DNA of 64,000 bases from Tubulanus polymorphus (GCF_964204645.1 NC_134028.1:18326153-18390152), one strand, 5' to 3'; positions 21,698 to 32,054 are shown, counted from the first letter of the stretch. The notes: a model not told the origin generated them from the letters alone. Numbers and translations: made by a program.

Positions 21698-22945
21698 CTA
21701 ATACATAACACTATCTAATTGTGAATTTACAATATTTAATTGCGCGTCAGATATAATATAAATGTGCATTTTAAAATTTTTGATTCCCTTTTTCTTTGTC
21801 ATGAATAATTGTATTCCATCTTTTGTGTTCTGTAGTTTTTTCCCAGAACCATGTAATGAATTATCTTCAGTTGTTCTAAAATCTAACCATAATGCATATT
21901 TATTACCGGTATAATAATCAATTTGATTAATGTTACAATTTTCAAATGATTTTATTTTTTCATTCATAAAATGTTTTTTAATTTCTACCCATTGATCAAT
22001 CATTCTCATTCCTTGACAAAATATTTTATTCGCTATTCCTTCGATAGTTATTTCTACTTTTGTTATTTCAGGATTATAATAATTATCAACATTTATTGCA
22101 CCATTAGTATACGTTCCAATAGTAAAAAATATTAATATACCTTTAATAGATCTTCTAGGGAAGTTAATATTCTCATTAATAATTTCATCATTTGCATTAA
22201 TAGTTACAGTTTTAAGTTTATCAATATAATCATATAATAATGAAAACCCTTGATTATATTTAGTTTGAATTATACTTGAAATATTTTCATCAGTTACTGT
22301 ATCATATTCTAAACATATATTCGATAATTTATAACTCATATCTTTAACAACGCTAGATAATACAATTTCATTTACAGGAGCAAATGTTATCTCAAATATA
22401 ATATCTTCTTGAATTGCGTATTTATATAAAGGTGCATTATTATTTATCAATTCAAAGTCTAATGGAATTTTATATTTGCTTCCATATATACTTTTTATCA
22501 ATTTATCTACATCATTTGTTAATATTGCGCTATTAGCTTCTGATCTTAATTTATTTTGGTTTTCTGATTGAATTCCTTGTAATATCATATTATTTCTATT
22601 TTCTTTAGTTAACCATAAATCTTTATAATGCATAAATAAATTATAATCATCTAATGAGAAAACTGTTTCCGGACCAATCTTTATTGTTAACTTTTTAATC
22701 AAATATCTTCCAACATTATCAACAACATAATTATTATTATTACCGGCTACTGTTATATCGGCTGATAAATAAATACTATTTGGAACGTAAAAAGTATTTT
22801 GTGTTAATCTAGGAATTCTAACGTATAAAGTTTCATCGGGATTAATATTTGAAGGGTTATGAGTAATTATATGATGTGATCTTTCTGCTTTAATAGCATT
22901 AGATATTCTATGATTCTTCGAAGGACTTATATAACTCCCACTCAT
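21698..22945 (-). CDS. Probable major capsid protein (double jelly-roll)
   Basis: This 415-aa beta-rich protein matches a family recurrent in invertebrate Polintons. Landmarks are LYVRIPRL near residue 41, NVGRYLIKKLTIKIG near 78, MHYKDLWL near 105, a PLYKYAIQEDIIFEITFAP segment near 180, INFPRRSIKGILIFFT near 260, YYNPEITKVEITIEG near 288 and a C-terminal LHGSGKKLQN...DAQLNIVNSQ block. The jelly-roll assignment comes from pattern and from its place beside the packaging module; a structure prediction would settle it. The frame is intact here and broken in copy C. Confidence 0.7.
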   Translation of the reverse strand: MSGSYISPSKNHRISNAIKAERSHHIITHNPSNINPDETLYVRIPRLTQNTFYVPNSIYLSADITVAGNNNNYVVDNVGRYLIKKLTIKIGPETVFSLDDYNLFMHYKDLWLTKENRNNMILQGIQSENQNKLRSEANSAILTNDVDKLIKSIYGSKYKIPLDFELINNNAPLYKYAIQEDIIFEITFAPVNEIVLSSVVKDMSYKLSNICLEYDTVTDENISSIIQTKYNQGFSLLYDYIDKLKTVTINANDEIINENINFPRRSIKGILIFFTIGTYTNGAINVDNYYNPEITKVEITIEGIANKIFCQGMRMIDQWVEIKKHFMNEKIKSFENCNINQIDYYTGNKYALWLDFRTTEDNSLHGSGKKLQNTKDGIQLFMTKKKGIKNFKMHIYIISDAQLNIVNSQLDSVMY

Positions 22946-22963
22946 TTATTTAACAAAAAAATT
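22943..22963 (-). promoter_or_regulatory. T-run plus TAAATAAATG start motif, capsid gene (copy B)
   Basis: On the coding strand the start codon is preceded by aattttttt, three bases, then TAAATAAATG. The same arrangement stands before most Polinton genes in the window. It resembles the poxvirus late promoter (T-rich element, short spacer, TAAAT over the start). A promoter role is inferred. Confidence 0.55.
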
Positions 22964-22965
22964 AA

Positions 22966-24424
22966 TTATTTATTTTTTATCATATTCACTAACCCAAAAA
23001 TAATAGCACTTACAACTGTAATTAAAAATAAAATAATATGTTCAGCAGCAAAGTTAATAATGTTTCCTGCAGATTTCAATATAAAACCAACAATTGAAGC
23101 AATAACTCCTGGCAATGCTGCAGCAGATTTTTTAGATAGTTCCCATAAATATTTTGCTAATTTCTTTAAACCATCTTTAACTTTATCTTGTATAGAATTA
23201 TTACCTGGAGGTTTATCTGGTTTATTGGGAGTAGGAGTAGATTTCAAAGCATTTGATATTGCTAAACCAATTGTTGTAAATAACATAGTTACAGCTGTTA
23301 GAATTGAAAGAATTGTTATTCCTTCTAATTTAAATAATAACTTTATTCTGTCTTTTAATGATATTTCAGAATTTGGTTTAATCAACAAATCTTTAAAAAT
23401 AACTTTTAATCTATTAATATTATAATCATATGATTTTAATAATAATTTAATTTCTTCTTTTTGTAATTCTATGTTATATTTTAAATCATCTTTTTCTTTT
23501 TCTAAATATGCATTTCTTTTTTTAAATTCAATTTCTTCAATAACTTTATTATCTCTATCTAATTTTAGTTGTTCTATTTCTTTATTTTTTATCAGTTAAT
23601 TCTTTTTCTAAAGTTCTAATCTTAAAATCTCTTATACTTTTATTATGCGCAATTTTATCAGATGCAAGTCTTATACTAATAATTTCTCTAATTGCTTTAT
23701 CAGAAAATATATCTAAATCTTCTAATTCTTGATCTGTTGCATCAAGTAACCCATTCGGTAAAAGTTTTTCAATTGGAACTTTATTTTATTTAAGTTTACT
23801 AGTTTTGGAAGTTATATTCTGTTCAGAAGTTGTTTCTGTTTCTAAATTATTATCGATTGTTTCAAATAATTCATTAATTCCTTGTTTAAATACTCTTTCA
23901 TTTTTAATAATTTCTTCTTGTGTTACATCTTCTGGTTCATTACTATTTCTTATTCTTTTAATTCTAGATAGGTCTAACTTAAGCAAAGTTGATTCTGCTA
24001 ATATTTTTTCTTGTTTTTTATAAGAGATATCGATATAATAATCATCTTTCAAACGATAATAATATTCACCATCTAAAAACTTTAATTCTTGTACTAAAAG
24101 TCTAGCGCCTCTGGTATTGATATTATATCCAGATTTTTCAAATATAGGTTTGAAATTATAAATATATTCATTATATTCTAAATTTTGTTTTACTAAATCT
24201 GGATTTTCATTTTCAGGATTTATTCTCGATCTAGTTCTTCTATCAAATTCATCTGTTGATTGACCTTTAGAACCACTATCTGCTAAATTAGAATTATATG
24301 CTGATTCATCATCATTATCAATATTAGTTTCATTAAAATCAGGTTGTGGTTCATCATCAATATATCCTTCATTATTATTTCCCATTTCTCCCATTTCATA
24401 ATCTTCTCCACCTTCTACATCCAT
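22966..24424 (-). pseudogene. Acidic coiled-coil protein with C-terminal membrane domain, broken (copy B)
   Basis: Comparison with copy C shows one long gene of roughly 480 codons. The N-terminus is acidic and variable. A Lys/Glu-rich coiled coil follows, and the C-terminal domain has hydrophobic segments (ILSILTAVTMLFTTIGLAI, IILFLITVVSAIIFGLV) around PTPNKPDKPP. Here it is interrupted by TCA to TAA near 23786 and a 1-nt insertion near 23597. The membrane domain matches a family common in cnidarian Polintons. A virion or membrane role is inferred. Confidence 0.8.
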
Positions 24425-24441
24425 TTACATAATAAAAAAAT
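24422..24441 (-). promoter_or_regulatory. T-run plus TAAATG start motif, coiled-coil gene (copy B)
   Basis: The coding strand reads aatttttttattatgtaaATG, the same layout as at the other Polinton starts and identical to copy C at 46557-46577. Confidence 0.5.
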
Positions 24442-25829
24442 TAAAATTTAAAATATAATATTCCTCCGATTACAATTCCTATACAAGTTATAGTTAATTT
24501 AGTATTTTCATGGGATTTATTATCATCATTTAGTTTAATTATATCATGTTGAATTTTATCAGTTCTATTATTTTCTGATGTATTGTAATCTTTTATTTTA
24601 GAATCATTATTTAATTTAATATTCTTAGTTTTAGTTTCAGTTGATTGAATGTGTTTTTTATTTTTTTCACCTTCCATTAATTTTGGAGCAGTGATAATCT
24701 TTTTATTTATATCATTTAACCCAAATGAATTATTTATTGTTGCAGTTTTAATTAGATTATTATAACCAATTATATTTCCCATCTTCAATACTAAATCATT
24801 AGAAATAATTAATAGATTAGGGCCTATACAATAATTAAGTCTTACATGAGATTTATCTAAATAATTTTGATATCTTATAATGTTTTCTGGAATCGATCTA
24901 TTTTTATCATTATGAATTGAATCTTCAAATAAAACTTTAAATTGTTTTTGTGTATCGAATGATGTATTCAAATTTCCAATTATCGGTGATCTTGTTTCAA
25001 CTTGCGCACCTAAAATACATATCAAATAAATTCTAATAGATTGATTTATTCTTTGTATACCTGATTTAGTAAAACCTTCACTATTCTCTAAAATAAAATA
25101 TACCCAACCATTATTGTTTTCTTGTTTTAAATGATCATAAAATTTCGGTAATTTATTGAAATTTAATGTTTCTAAATCCTTTGTTTCTATTTTACCATAA
25201 CCTAATTTATAATTATAGATATTGTAAAAACTATTAGATGGTATGGGAAGTGCACAATATTCTGCAATCTTTTTAGGGCAAGGAAGTGATCTTATTGTTC
25301 CAGTTTTTGTTCTAAAATCAGAATTATTTATATCTATATTAAATTCATTACAAATTTTATAAAACTTAGATAAATTAATATTATTATCTAATTCTTTAAA
25401 ATATCTAGATCCTGGTAAAGCGCACTCTAATTCATTTAATATTATTCTGATTTGAAAGTATGTATGAAATCTAAATAAACTTTGAATTAATTTATATTTA
25501 GAATTATTCAAATGATCATTCAAACTAATTCCACATCCTGTTGTTGCACAATAAACAGCAAAATTTAATTGATTCTGCCAATACTTCATATTAGATTTTA
25601 ATAACCATTGTTTTTCATCTTTCAATTTTTTAAAATTAATTAAATATACATGAAATATATTTTCCATCTTTGCATTAAAATTATTAGTTTCAGTAACATA
25701 AATATATAAATCAATTAATGAATCTAAAACTTCATTTCTATATGTAATATCTTTATTAAAATCTATTGCTGGAATATTATATTTAATTGATTTATTATAT
25801 CGGAAAGCTTTTGGAAAACTATCTACCAT
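24441..25829 (-). CDS. Conserved tail-anchored Polinton protein, 462 aa
   Basis: The conserved centre contains YWQNQLNFAVYCATTGCGIS, FRFHTYFQIRIILNELECALPG, GWVYFILEN, GFTKSGIQRINQSIR and LGAQVETRSPI. A long Asn/Lys-rich linker then leads to a single C-terminal hydrophobic anchor (TITCIGIVIGGILYFKF). I recognise the core as an uncharacterised family frequent in invertebrate Polintons. Its place between capsid-type and membrane genes suggests a virion component. The frame is intact here; copy C has a nonsense change. Confidence 0.8.
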   Translation of the reverse strand: MVDSFPKAFRYNKSIKYNIPAIDFNKDITYRNEVLDSLIDLYIYVTETNNFNAKMENIFHVYLINFKKLKDEKQWLLKSNMKYWQNQLNFAVYCATTGCGISLNDHLNNSKYKLIQSLFRFHTYFQIRIILNELECALPGSRYFKELDNNINLSKFYKICNEFNIDINNSDFRTKTGTIRSLPCPKKIAEYCALPIPSNSFYNIYNYKLGYGKIETKDLETLNFNKLPKFYDHLKQENNNGWVYFILENSEGFTKSGIQRINQSIRIYLICILGAQVETRSPIIGNLNTSFDTQKQFKVLFEDSIHNDKNRSIPENIIRYQNYLDKSHVRLNYCIGPNLLIISNDLVLKMGNIIGYNNLIKTATINNSFGLNDINKKIITAPKLMEGEKNKKHIQSTETKTKNIKLNNDSKIKDYNTSENNRTDKIQHDIIKLNDDNKSHENTKLTITCIGIVIGGILYFKF

Positions 25830-25846
25830 TTATATAATTAAAAAAA

Positions 25847-26281
25847 TTAATAATTTATTAATTCTTTTAATAATTTATCTTGTTCTTCAACTGTTATATG
25901 ACCATTTAAACTTATTATATAATCTAGTGTGTTCTTTAATTTATTAATTTCTTTTATATTAGATTTTATTTTTTCTTTATTATTTTTTATATTTAATTTT
26001 GAACTTATACCAGTTAAAACACTTGAACTTAATCCTAACACACCAATTGATATAGCTAAAGGTGTTAATGGACTGAATATTGCTAGAAATGTTATTACAG
26101 AACTAATTGTAACCGAACCACTTATAATCAAATAATATATAATTTTACTTTTTAAATATTTTTTCTTTTAAACTTTTAAGTCACTTTCAAATTCTAATAT
26201 TTGTTTTTCTAAATATGTTTTTAATTTAGTTTTATTTATATCATGAGGAATAATATCAATACTATCAACTTTATCTTCCAT
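25847..26281 (-). pseudogene. Two-segment membrane protein with coiled ends, nonsense-broken (copy B)
   Basis: It corresponds to the intact 141-aa gene at 44728-45153. An AAA-to-TAA change about 38 codons in (near 26168) interrupts it. The downstream part retains the hydrophobic core (SSVITFLAIFSPLTPLAISIGVLGLSSSVLTGI), a Lys-rich helix and a tail (NGHITVEEQDKLLKELINY). The family recurs in Polintons with unknown role. Confidence 0.75.
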
Positions 26282-26300
26282 TTATTTAGAATAAAAATTA

Positions 26301-26723
26301 CTAATTAGTAAACTTATAAGCAACAAATATAACAATAACAGTTCCACCTAAAATCCATATTATTTCATATTTTTGTTGTTCTTTACTTGGGGTATAATAA
26401 TCTGATAATTTAGGTTTGTATAGATGTAATTTTTCTTTATTGGTTACTGCGTTATATAAACTCATTGCATCATCAAATGATTGAAAATCTCTATGTGAAA
26501 TCTTCTGATTATATAATTCTTTATTGATGTAATCCATATAGTTTTGCCTCTTTTCTCTATATTCTTCTGCAGCTTTATTGTATTTCTCTAACGCTAAGTT
26601 ATGTCTTCTTTGTTCTCCTAATGAACTATTTTTATCAATATGTTTAAATAAATAACCACCACCAGTAAATGCTAAAGCGTTAACAATTGCCGATCCTATA
26701 ATAGTTATAATTGCAGAAGCCAT
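26301..26723 (-). CDS. Conserved two-helix membrane protein, 140 aa (copy B)
   Basis: An N-terminal hydrophobic segment (IITIIGSAIVNALAFTGGGY) is followed by a charged helix (GEQRRHNLALEKYNKAAEEY). Then come the conserved LSDYYTPSKEQQKYE and a C-terminal transmembrane segment (IIWILGGTVIVIFVAY). The pattern matches a widespread uncharacterised Polinton protein. The start is set by TAAATAAATG after a T-run. Confidence 0.8.
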   Translation of the reverse strand: MASAIITIIGSAIVNALAFTGGGYLFKHIDKNSSLGEQRRHNLALEKYNKAAEEYREKRQNYMDYINKELYNQKISHRDFQSFDDAMSLYNAVTNKEKLHLYKPKLSDYYTPSKEQQKYEIIWILGGTVIVIFVAYKFTN

Positions 26724-26742
26724 TTATTTAACAAAAAAATTA
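26721..26742 (-). promoter_or_regulatory. T-run plus TAAATAAATG start motif, 140-aa gene (copy B)
   Basis: The coding strand reads ataatttttttgttaaataa directly before ATG. It repeats the arrangement seen at the capsid gene of this copy. Confidence 0.5.
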
Positions 26743-26747
26743 TGCAT

Positions 26748-26969
26748 TTATATGGGAGGAATATATTTTTGTTTTTCCAAATAATCAATAGTTAAATTAG
26801 ATAAAGTAACTGCTAATGTTAACTTTAAAATATCATTTATATCAAATCTATCAACATTAACACTTCCCATTTTGAATACTTTTTTTAATACCATTGAATA
26901 ACCAACCGTTCCAACTGATAGTAAGGCACCATTATATAATCCAGTTATTATCCACTTATTATCACTCAT
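26748..26969 (-). CDS. Small membrane protein, 73 aa (copy B)
   Basis: It is nearly identical to the copy A protein: a hydrophobic N-terminal segment, then DILKLTLAVTLSNLTIDYLEKQKYIPPI. It begins right at the stop of the preceding acidic gene, suggesting transcription as a tight pair. Confidence 0.75.
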   Translation of the reverse strand: MSDNKWIITGLYNGALLSVGTVGYSMVLKKVFKMGSVNVDRFDINDILKLTLAVTLSNLTIDYLEKQKYIPPI

Positions 26970-27266
26970 TTATTTATCAAAAAAATTACTATCTTCAAAA
27001 TATTTAGTTATCTTAGTGATGATTAATTCAACATTTATTTCATTACTAGTTTCATTTGTATATATTTCAATTATTATTTTTTTAATATCATCAATTATAA
27101 AATCTTCATCTAATTCATAAAATCTTAAAGATTCTCTAATTAAATTAGTAATCTTTTCTACATTTAAAGTTTCTTTATCTATTGTTGTTTCATACTCAAA
27201 TGTTGTTTCATTAGAAAATGTAATATTTTTGATATGTGTTATTACATCATTAATGTTAAATTTCAT
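26970..27266 (-). CDS. Small acidic protein, shortened start (copy B)
   Basis: The 98-residue frame from MKFNINDV is intact. The upstream ATG at 27326-27328, which sits on the standard start motif as in copy C, is followed by a 2-nt insertion and an early TAA. The longer ancestral form is therefore lost here. No domain is recognised. Confidence 0.6.
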   Translation of the reverse strand: MKFNINDVITHIKNITFSNETTFEYETTIDKETLNVEKITNLIRESLRFYELDEDFIIDDIKKIIIEIYTNETSNEINVELIITKITKYFEDSNFFDK

Positions 27267-27344
27267 TTCTTTCTCACGTTTAAAATCAAATCCAAAACAT
27301 ATACTCGGTCCAACAGTTATATATTCATTTATATATCAATAAAA

Positions 27345-28100
27345 TTACTCTTTACATCTTATAACTAATTCATAAATTACAGGAAAGTTATTTAAATCAA
27401 TTAAGTATCCATTATGATTTCTTATTTCTAATTTAAAATTATTAAATTTAGGAATGCATGGTTTAAAATCACATTCTGTTAAATTATAATTTATTTGAGT
27501 TCCAAATTGTTTAACATTTTTTAGCGGTAAAATATTTAGTATACTAGAACTACAAATTGTTTCTTTAGTTGCTTCGAAAGTTTTTGTAGGCTCAATTAAA
27601 TTGCAATAAATATAAAAGTGTGTAAAAGGTATTATATTTGAGCTGCCTTCTGCGTTTCCAGTAACTGTAAGTGGTTTAATTCCTAACATTTTAGCTAGTG
27701 GTTTGTTTACCATAAATTTATGTTGTTCATTAGATATCTTTATTCTTATTTTATTAGTACTATCAATTTTATTAAATTTAATTTCAAATACAGAAGTGCC
27801 CCCGATTTTCAACCGAGCTCTTCTATTAATTTCCTGCGCTAATGATTCTAAATTATATAATCCTGGTTTTAAAAATATATGAAACCATTTATCTTTATTT
27901 CTCATATAAATCATAAACCCTCTATGTTCAAAAGTTTTATCCGATATATTATAAAAAGAATTACATAAACTTACATTAACTAATTTTAAATCTACACAAA
28001 TCTTAAATTCTCTATCTAATTGAACTAGTAAATTATGAGATTTATAATTTGTAAGCCTTCTAGAATCTACAAATATTCTGTATTCTTTTAATTCTACCAT
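27345..28100 (-). CDS. Penton-like minor capsid protein, intact (copy B)
   Basis: This 251-aa protein has a conserved N-terminal quarter (EYRIFVDSRRLTNYKSHNL, LCNSFYNIS, LKPGLYNLESLAQEINRRAR). The middle (about residues 50-145) diverges from copies A and C. The C-terminal third is conserved (THFYIYCNLI, SSILNILPLKNVKQFGTQ, FKPCIPKFNNFKLEIR, FPVIYELVIRCKE). Beta-strand-rich patterning and position suggest a single jelly-roll minor capsid or penton protein. This is inference from pattern only. Confidence 0.6.
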   Translation of the reverse strand: MVELKEYRIFVDSRRLTNYKSHNLLVQLDREFKICVDLKLVNVSLCNSFYNISDKTFEHRGFMIYMRNKDKWFHIFLKPGLYNLESLAQEINRRARLKIGGTSVFEIKFNKIDSTNKIRIKISNEQHKFMVNKPLAKMLGIKPLTVTGNAEGSSNIIPFTHFYIYCNLIEPTKTFEATKETICSSSILNILPLKNVKQFGTQINYNLTECDFKPCIPKFNNFKLEIRNHNGYLIDLNNFPVIYELVIRCKE

Positions 28101-28117
28101 TTATTTTACATATTTTC

Positions 28118-28459
28118 TTATTCGAAATCTATTTCATGGTGCCCTTTTTCATTCTTACCTTTATATACGAAATAGAAATCTCCAGAACATAATTCTTCTA
28201 GATCTTCACTTGATAATCTATGAAATCTATCTGGTAAATATGTTCTGAATTTATATGTATTTCCTTTTAATCCTTCATATTCTAAATGAATTACTAATTT
28301 ATCTCCATATTTATTAGTAATTGTTTCAATGTTAGTAATTAAATATTTCTTGTGAATTGTTAACTCAGTTAGTTTTTTAAATTTATAATCTACAGATTTG
28401 ACGCTTGAAGTATCTTTAATTCTATCTAAGAATTCACTGTGTACTTGTTTACTCTCCAT
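28118..28459 (-). CDS. Conserved small Polinton protein, possible OB-fold (copy B)
   Basis: This 113-aa homologue of the copy A and C proteins differs mainly by a short deletion near the N-terminus (ESKQVHSEFLDRIKD). The core NKYGDKLVIHLEYEG and FRTYLPDRFHRLSSEDLEEL is kept. It lies between polB and the penton-like gene in all three copies. Confidence 0.7.
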   Translation of the reverse strand: MESKQVHSEFLDRIKDTSSVKSVDYKFKKLTELTIHKKYLITNIETITNKYGDKLVIHLEYEGLKGNTYKFRTYLPDRFHRLSSEDLEELCSGDFYFVYKGKNEKGHHEIDFE

Positions 28460-28487
28460 TTATTATACAAATTTTTATTGAAATTTA

Positions 28488-31400
28488 TTAACACGCTAGA
28501 ATCCTTTTCATAATCTCATTTTCTTTTGTTTCTTCTCTTTTGAATTTTATATATTCATCTAAATTGCAACCATAGGCGACTGTGTGGATTCCATCATCTA
28601 AAATATATCTTTTATCATCAAATGGGTTTAGACTTATCTTCTCTATCTCTTCAATATACATTTCATGATCTTCAGATCTTAAACATTTCATCTTATGTTT
28701 TCTAACTTCTTCATTAAATATACAATTGATGTAATCTTTAAAATGAATATTCTATATTATAATCAGTTATTTCAAACATCCCATAAGGTTGTGGTTCCAT
28801 CATTGCCCAACCATAAAGATTATTTGCATCTATAATAATAATAATTTTGTATAATGTATAATAATTTATATCCAGGATTATCATTTACATTGAAATATCT
28901 ATCACCTAATACACCTGAAACACCTCCTCTTATAGATTTTTCAAATAATAGTAATTGATCTATATTTGTTAACAAATCCATTTTTATATCTGTAAATTTT
29001 AATCCACAATCCCATGTTAATCCTGGTGATGAATAACAATGACAAGGATCAATATTGAAATATTTTAGGTTTACATCTCTAAACCTTTCGAATATATCGG
29101 TTAATAATAATACATCTGATTTTAAATATAAATCTACTAATTGCCCATGATTTTCTATTTTGAAATGATTCCAAATATTCAATGTTCTATTATATACTTC
29201 ATCTTTAACATATTCATTTTTTAATTCATCATAGAATTGTTCTTTCAATAATTCAGTTATTTTAAAATCATTATGATTTTTATAGAAAGAATATGGAATT
29301 GCTCCTTTATATCTCATTAATTGAAAATCATCATAATTTGGGTAATATTCTTTTAATATCTTTAATTCATCATCAACTAATGATTTTGATAAGTTATCTA
29401 ATGAACTACTTAAAAATCTATATGAATCTATAAATCTTAAGCATCCAAATTGGAAAGATATATAATTCTCAGATGTTTTAGCTAACATTCTAAATTTATA
29501 AGTTGGTATTTTATCTTTTGATCTATTTGAATTTAATATTTCTATTTCATTATTGATTTCTTCTATTTTATGACATAACTGTTTGATGAATAAATGTGCA
29601 TCATATCCTGATAGATTATGAAATATAACTGGTACAAAGTTAATTTTCTTAGCTTGTAAGTTACAATTCTCATGTGCAGCGCCTCTAAACTTTCCATTCA
29701 AATGATCATGGTCTCTTACTTTTTTATCTTTATAATTAAATATCTTTTCACAATAATAACATTTATCTGCAAACTCAAATTCTTCTTTATCTTCTTCTGT
29801 CATAATTATTTCTTTATTTGTATTCAATAATTTACTAAATCTTATTTCATATTCAATTAATAAGTCACAAAAATGATTGATAACATTTTCATTTCTATAA
29901 TTATAATATTCACTTTCGATTAGTTCTGGATAATTAGATTTAATATATAACCCGAAAGCTGCAGCTGATTGATGAATCTTTTTAATAGTATTTGTTATTG
30001 GTGGTTCATCTGAATAATCACTTTCATTAGAATTTAATTTCTTTCTTTTATAATATATATCTTTTCTATCTTTATCTGTTAATTCTTTATTTAATGATTC
30101 AAAATCTCCATATATTACAAATGGTACTTTATTTTTGTAATCATATTTTTTGAATTCTAATATTTTATCCTTTTCATTTGGTAAAACTAATTTACAATAA
30201 TCATGATTATCACATAGTTGTTTATGATTTAATAATGTACTTTCATTACTGAATCTATGTAAACATTTTCTACATAGATATATTTTATGGTGATCATTTT
30301 CTGATTTGAAAAATAAATCTATTTGTTTAATCCACATATAATGATTCTCATAATATAGTATATCTATAACATCGTTTGAATCATAATCTTTTGATAGGTA
30401 TAAAGGTTCTAATGTATAATGTTTAATATTATTTCCTTTTGTATTTGGTAATTTAATTAAATCAAATACATTTATTTTAAGATTATTATCTCTTTCTATT
30501 TTTGGAATATTTTTAATTCTAACAGGATACTTATCTATCTTATAATTATTTTCAAATTGTTTATAATGAGTTAATCTATAAGTATGTTTATTATAATCTT
30601 CAACTGGATGTAAACAACTTATTATAACCCATAGAAAACATTTATCATCTTCATTTTGTACATTTATTACAGCATTAGTTTTAAATGGTAGTTTAATATA
30701 ACTTGATGCTTCAATATCTGGTTCTTTATAATATGATAAATTATTTTCATCAATTGGTTTTGATTTAGTTAACTTATTATATTTTGTGTTATAAACATGT
30801 AAAGTTATAAATATTATCTCATCAAATATTAAACCAGATCCTTCAAAATATTTCTCTTCTATTTTAGTTTTTACTTCATTATAACATTTATCTAATTTAT
30901 CATCTATATGTTGTTTAGAAATAATATGTTGTGAATGAGAATTTATATTATATATTGGTTTATCTTCAGATTTTATAAACTTTACTTTAGAAGATATACT
31001 TATCTTAGGATATTCAACATCTGTAATTATTTTTATTATTTCTTTCATATTTTCTAAATGTTTTTTATTTTCTTCTATTGTTTTTCCTTTATGAAATTTA
31101 AACTCGATAGCTGCTGGACCAATATCACTTTTAAATGCTTCGGTTATTTCTATATCTTTTTTATTATCTAATGAATTAATATAATTTCTTACATCTTCCA
31201 TATATGGTCTTTTATTGTTTAATTTATTTTTTATGCTTTTAATTGTCTTCTGTTTCTTATCGTTATCATTATCAAAATAATCTTCACCTAAAATATCATT
31301 ATTCTTATTTCTAATATGACTTATAGATTTTAAATGTTCTTTATAATATCTTTTATCACTGAATGATTGATTACATGTATCACATTTGTATGTTTCTTTT

Positions 31401-31558
31401 TCATCCTTTAATTCTTCTAATTTATTTTCTAATATATCATCTTTATACTCTAGTTTCAATTTATTCTCTAAATGTGTTCTAGTTTTATTGTGTCTTGCTT
31501 TTTGGGATTTATCTATATCGATATTACATGTTGGGCAGTAGTACTTATTTGCTTCCAT
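28488..31558 (-). pseudogene. polB: Protein-primed family B DNA polymerase with large internal deletion (copy B)
   Basis: The first 900 codons are open: two C2H2 fingers (Cys8, Cys11, His23, His29; Cys59, Cys62, His75, His81), the exonuclease motifs (YGDFES, NLSGYDAH, YLKSDVLLL) and the endonuclease VII-like CYYC...DHDH insert. A short insertion near 28835 then shifts the frame just before motif A (DANNLYGW). About 1 kb carrying motifs B and C is missing at about 28755, where the C-terminal piece (MKCLRSEDHEM..., 28488-28691) resumes. The polymerase cannot be functional. The gene begins inside the right TIR. Confidence 0.95.
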
Positions 31559-32048
31559 TTTAATACTATATTTTTTATTAAAATTGATTTTAGAAGTTCA
31601 ATAATTTAAATGTTATTCATATATATATGAATATTTTAAGAGTAATAGGGGTAATGGGCTTTCAGGCTAAAGGTTTAATGATCGAGTTCATTAAAAAACA
31701 AAATATTAAAAGTAATTAAAAAACTATAATATATTTTCATAACCGCGTGCATTTCAGTTGAATAATAGAATAATTATTATCATTTGAATATATTTGATTA
31801 TTTGAATTTGTGTATTGTAATTAAATCAATTGGTCGCGGAGCGGAGCGGTAGCGAAGTGGAGCGACCAATTGATTTAATACAATATGCTTTTTATATTAT
31901 TGATATCTTAGAATAAATATTTAGTTTTGATATAAAATGCACGCGGTTATGAAAATATATTATAGTTTTTTAATTACTTTTAATATTTTGTTTTTTAATG
32001 GGCTCGACCGTTCGACCTTTGGCCTGAAAGCCCATTACCCCTATTACT
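31470..32048. repeat. Right terminal inverted repeat of Polinton B
   Basis: It is the reverse complement of 13744-14322. The outer 408 bp (31641-32048) form the same foldback with cccctattact at one end and agtaatagggg at the other. Its inner end covers the true polB start. Confidence 0.93.
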
Positions 32049-32054
32049 AGTAGA
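32049..32054. repeat. Target site duplication of Polinton B, right
   Basis: The hexamer agtaga follows the last T of the element and pairs with 13738-13743. Confidence 0.9.

Larger units (their letters stand above)
13744..32048. mobile_element. Polinton/Maverick copy B, complete length
   Basis: This 18,305-bp element has 579-bp terminal inverted repeats starting agtaatagggg and ending cccctattact, bounded by a 6-bp duplication. The two gene arms converge near 20.2-20.6 kb: integrase, ATPase and accessory genes run rightward, and polB and virion genes run leftward from the other end. Intact are the 249-aa acidic protein, a basic membrane protein, integrase, ATPase, zinc-finger protein, major capsid candidate, 462-aa protein, 140-aa and 73-aa membrane proteins, penton-like protein and the small basic protein. 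Broken are polB, HNH, the 182-aa-type gene, the coiled-coil gene and the 141-aa membrane gene. Confidence 0.95.
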
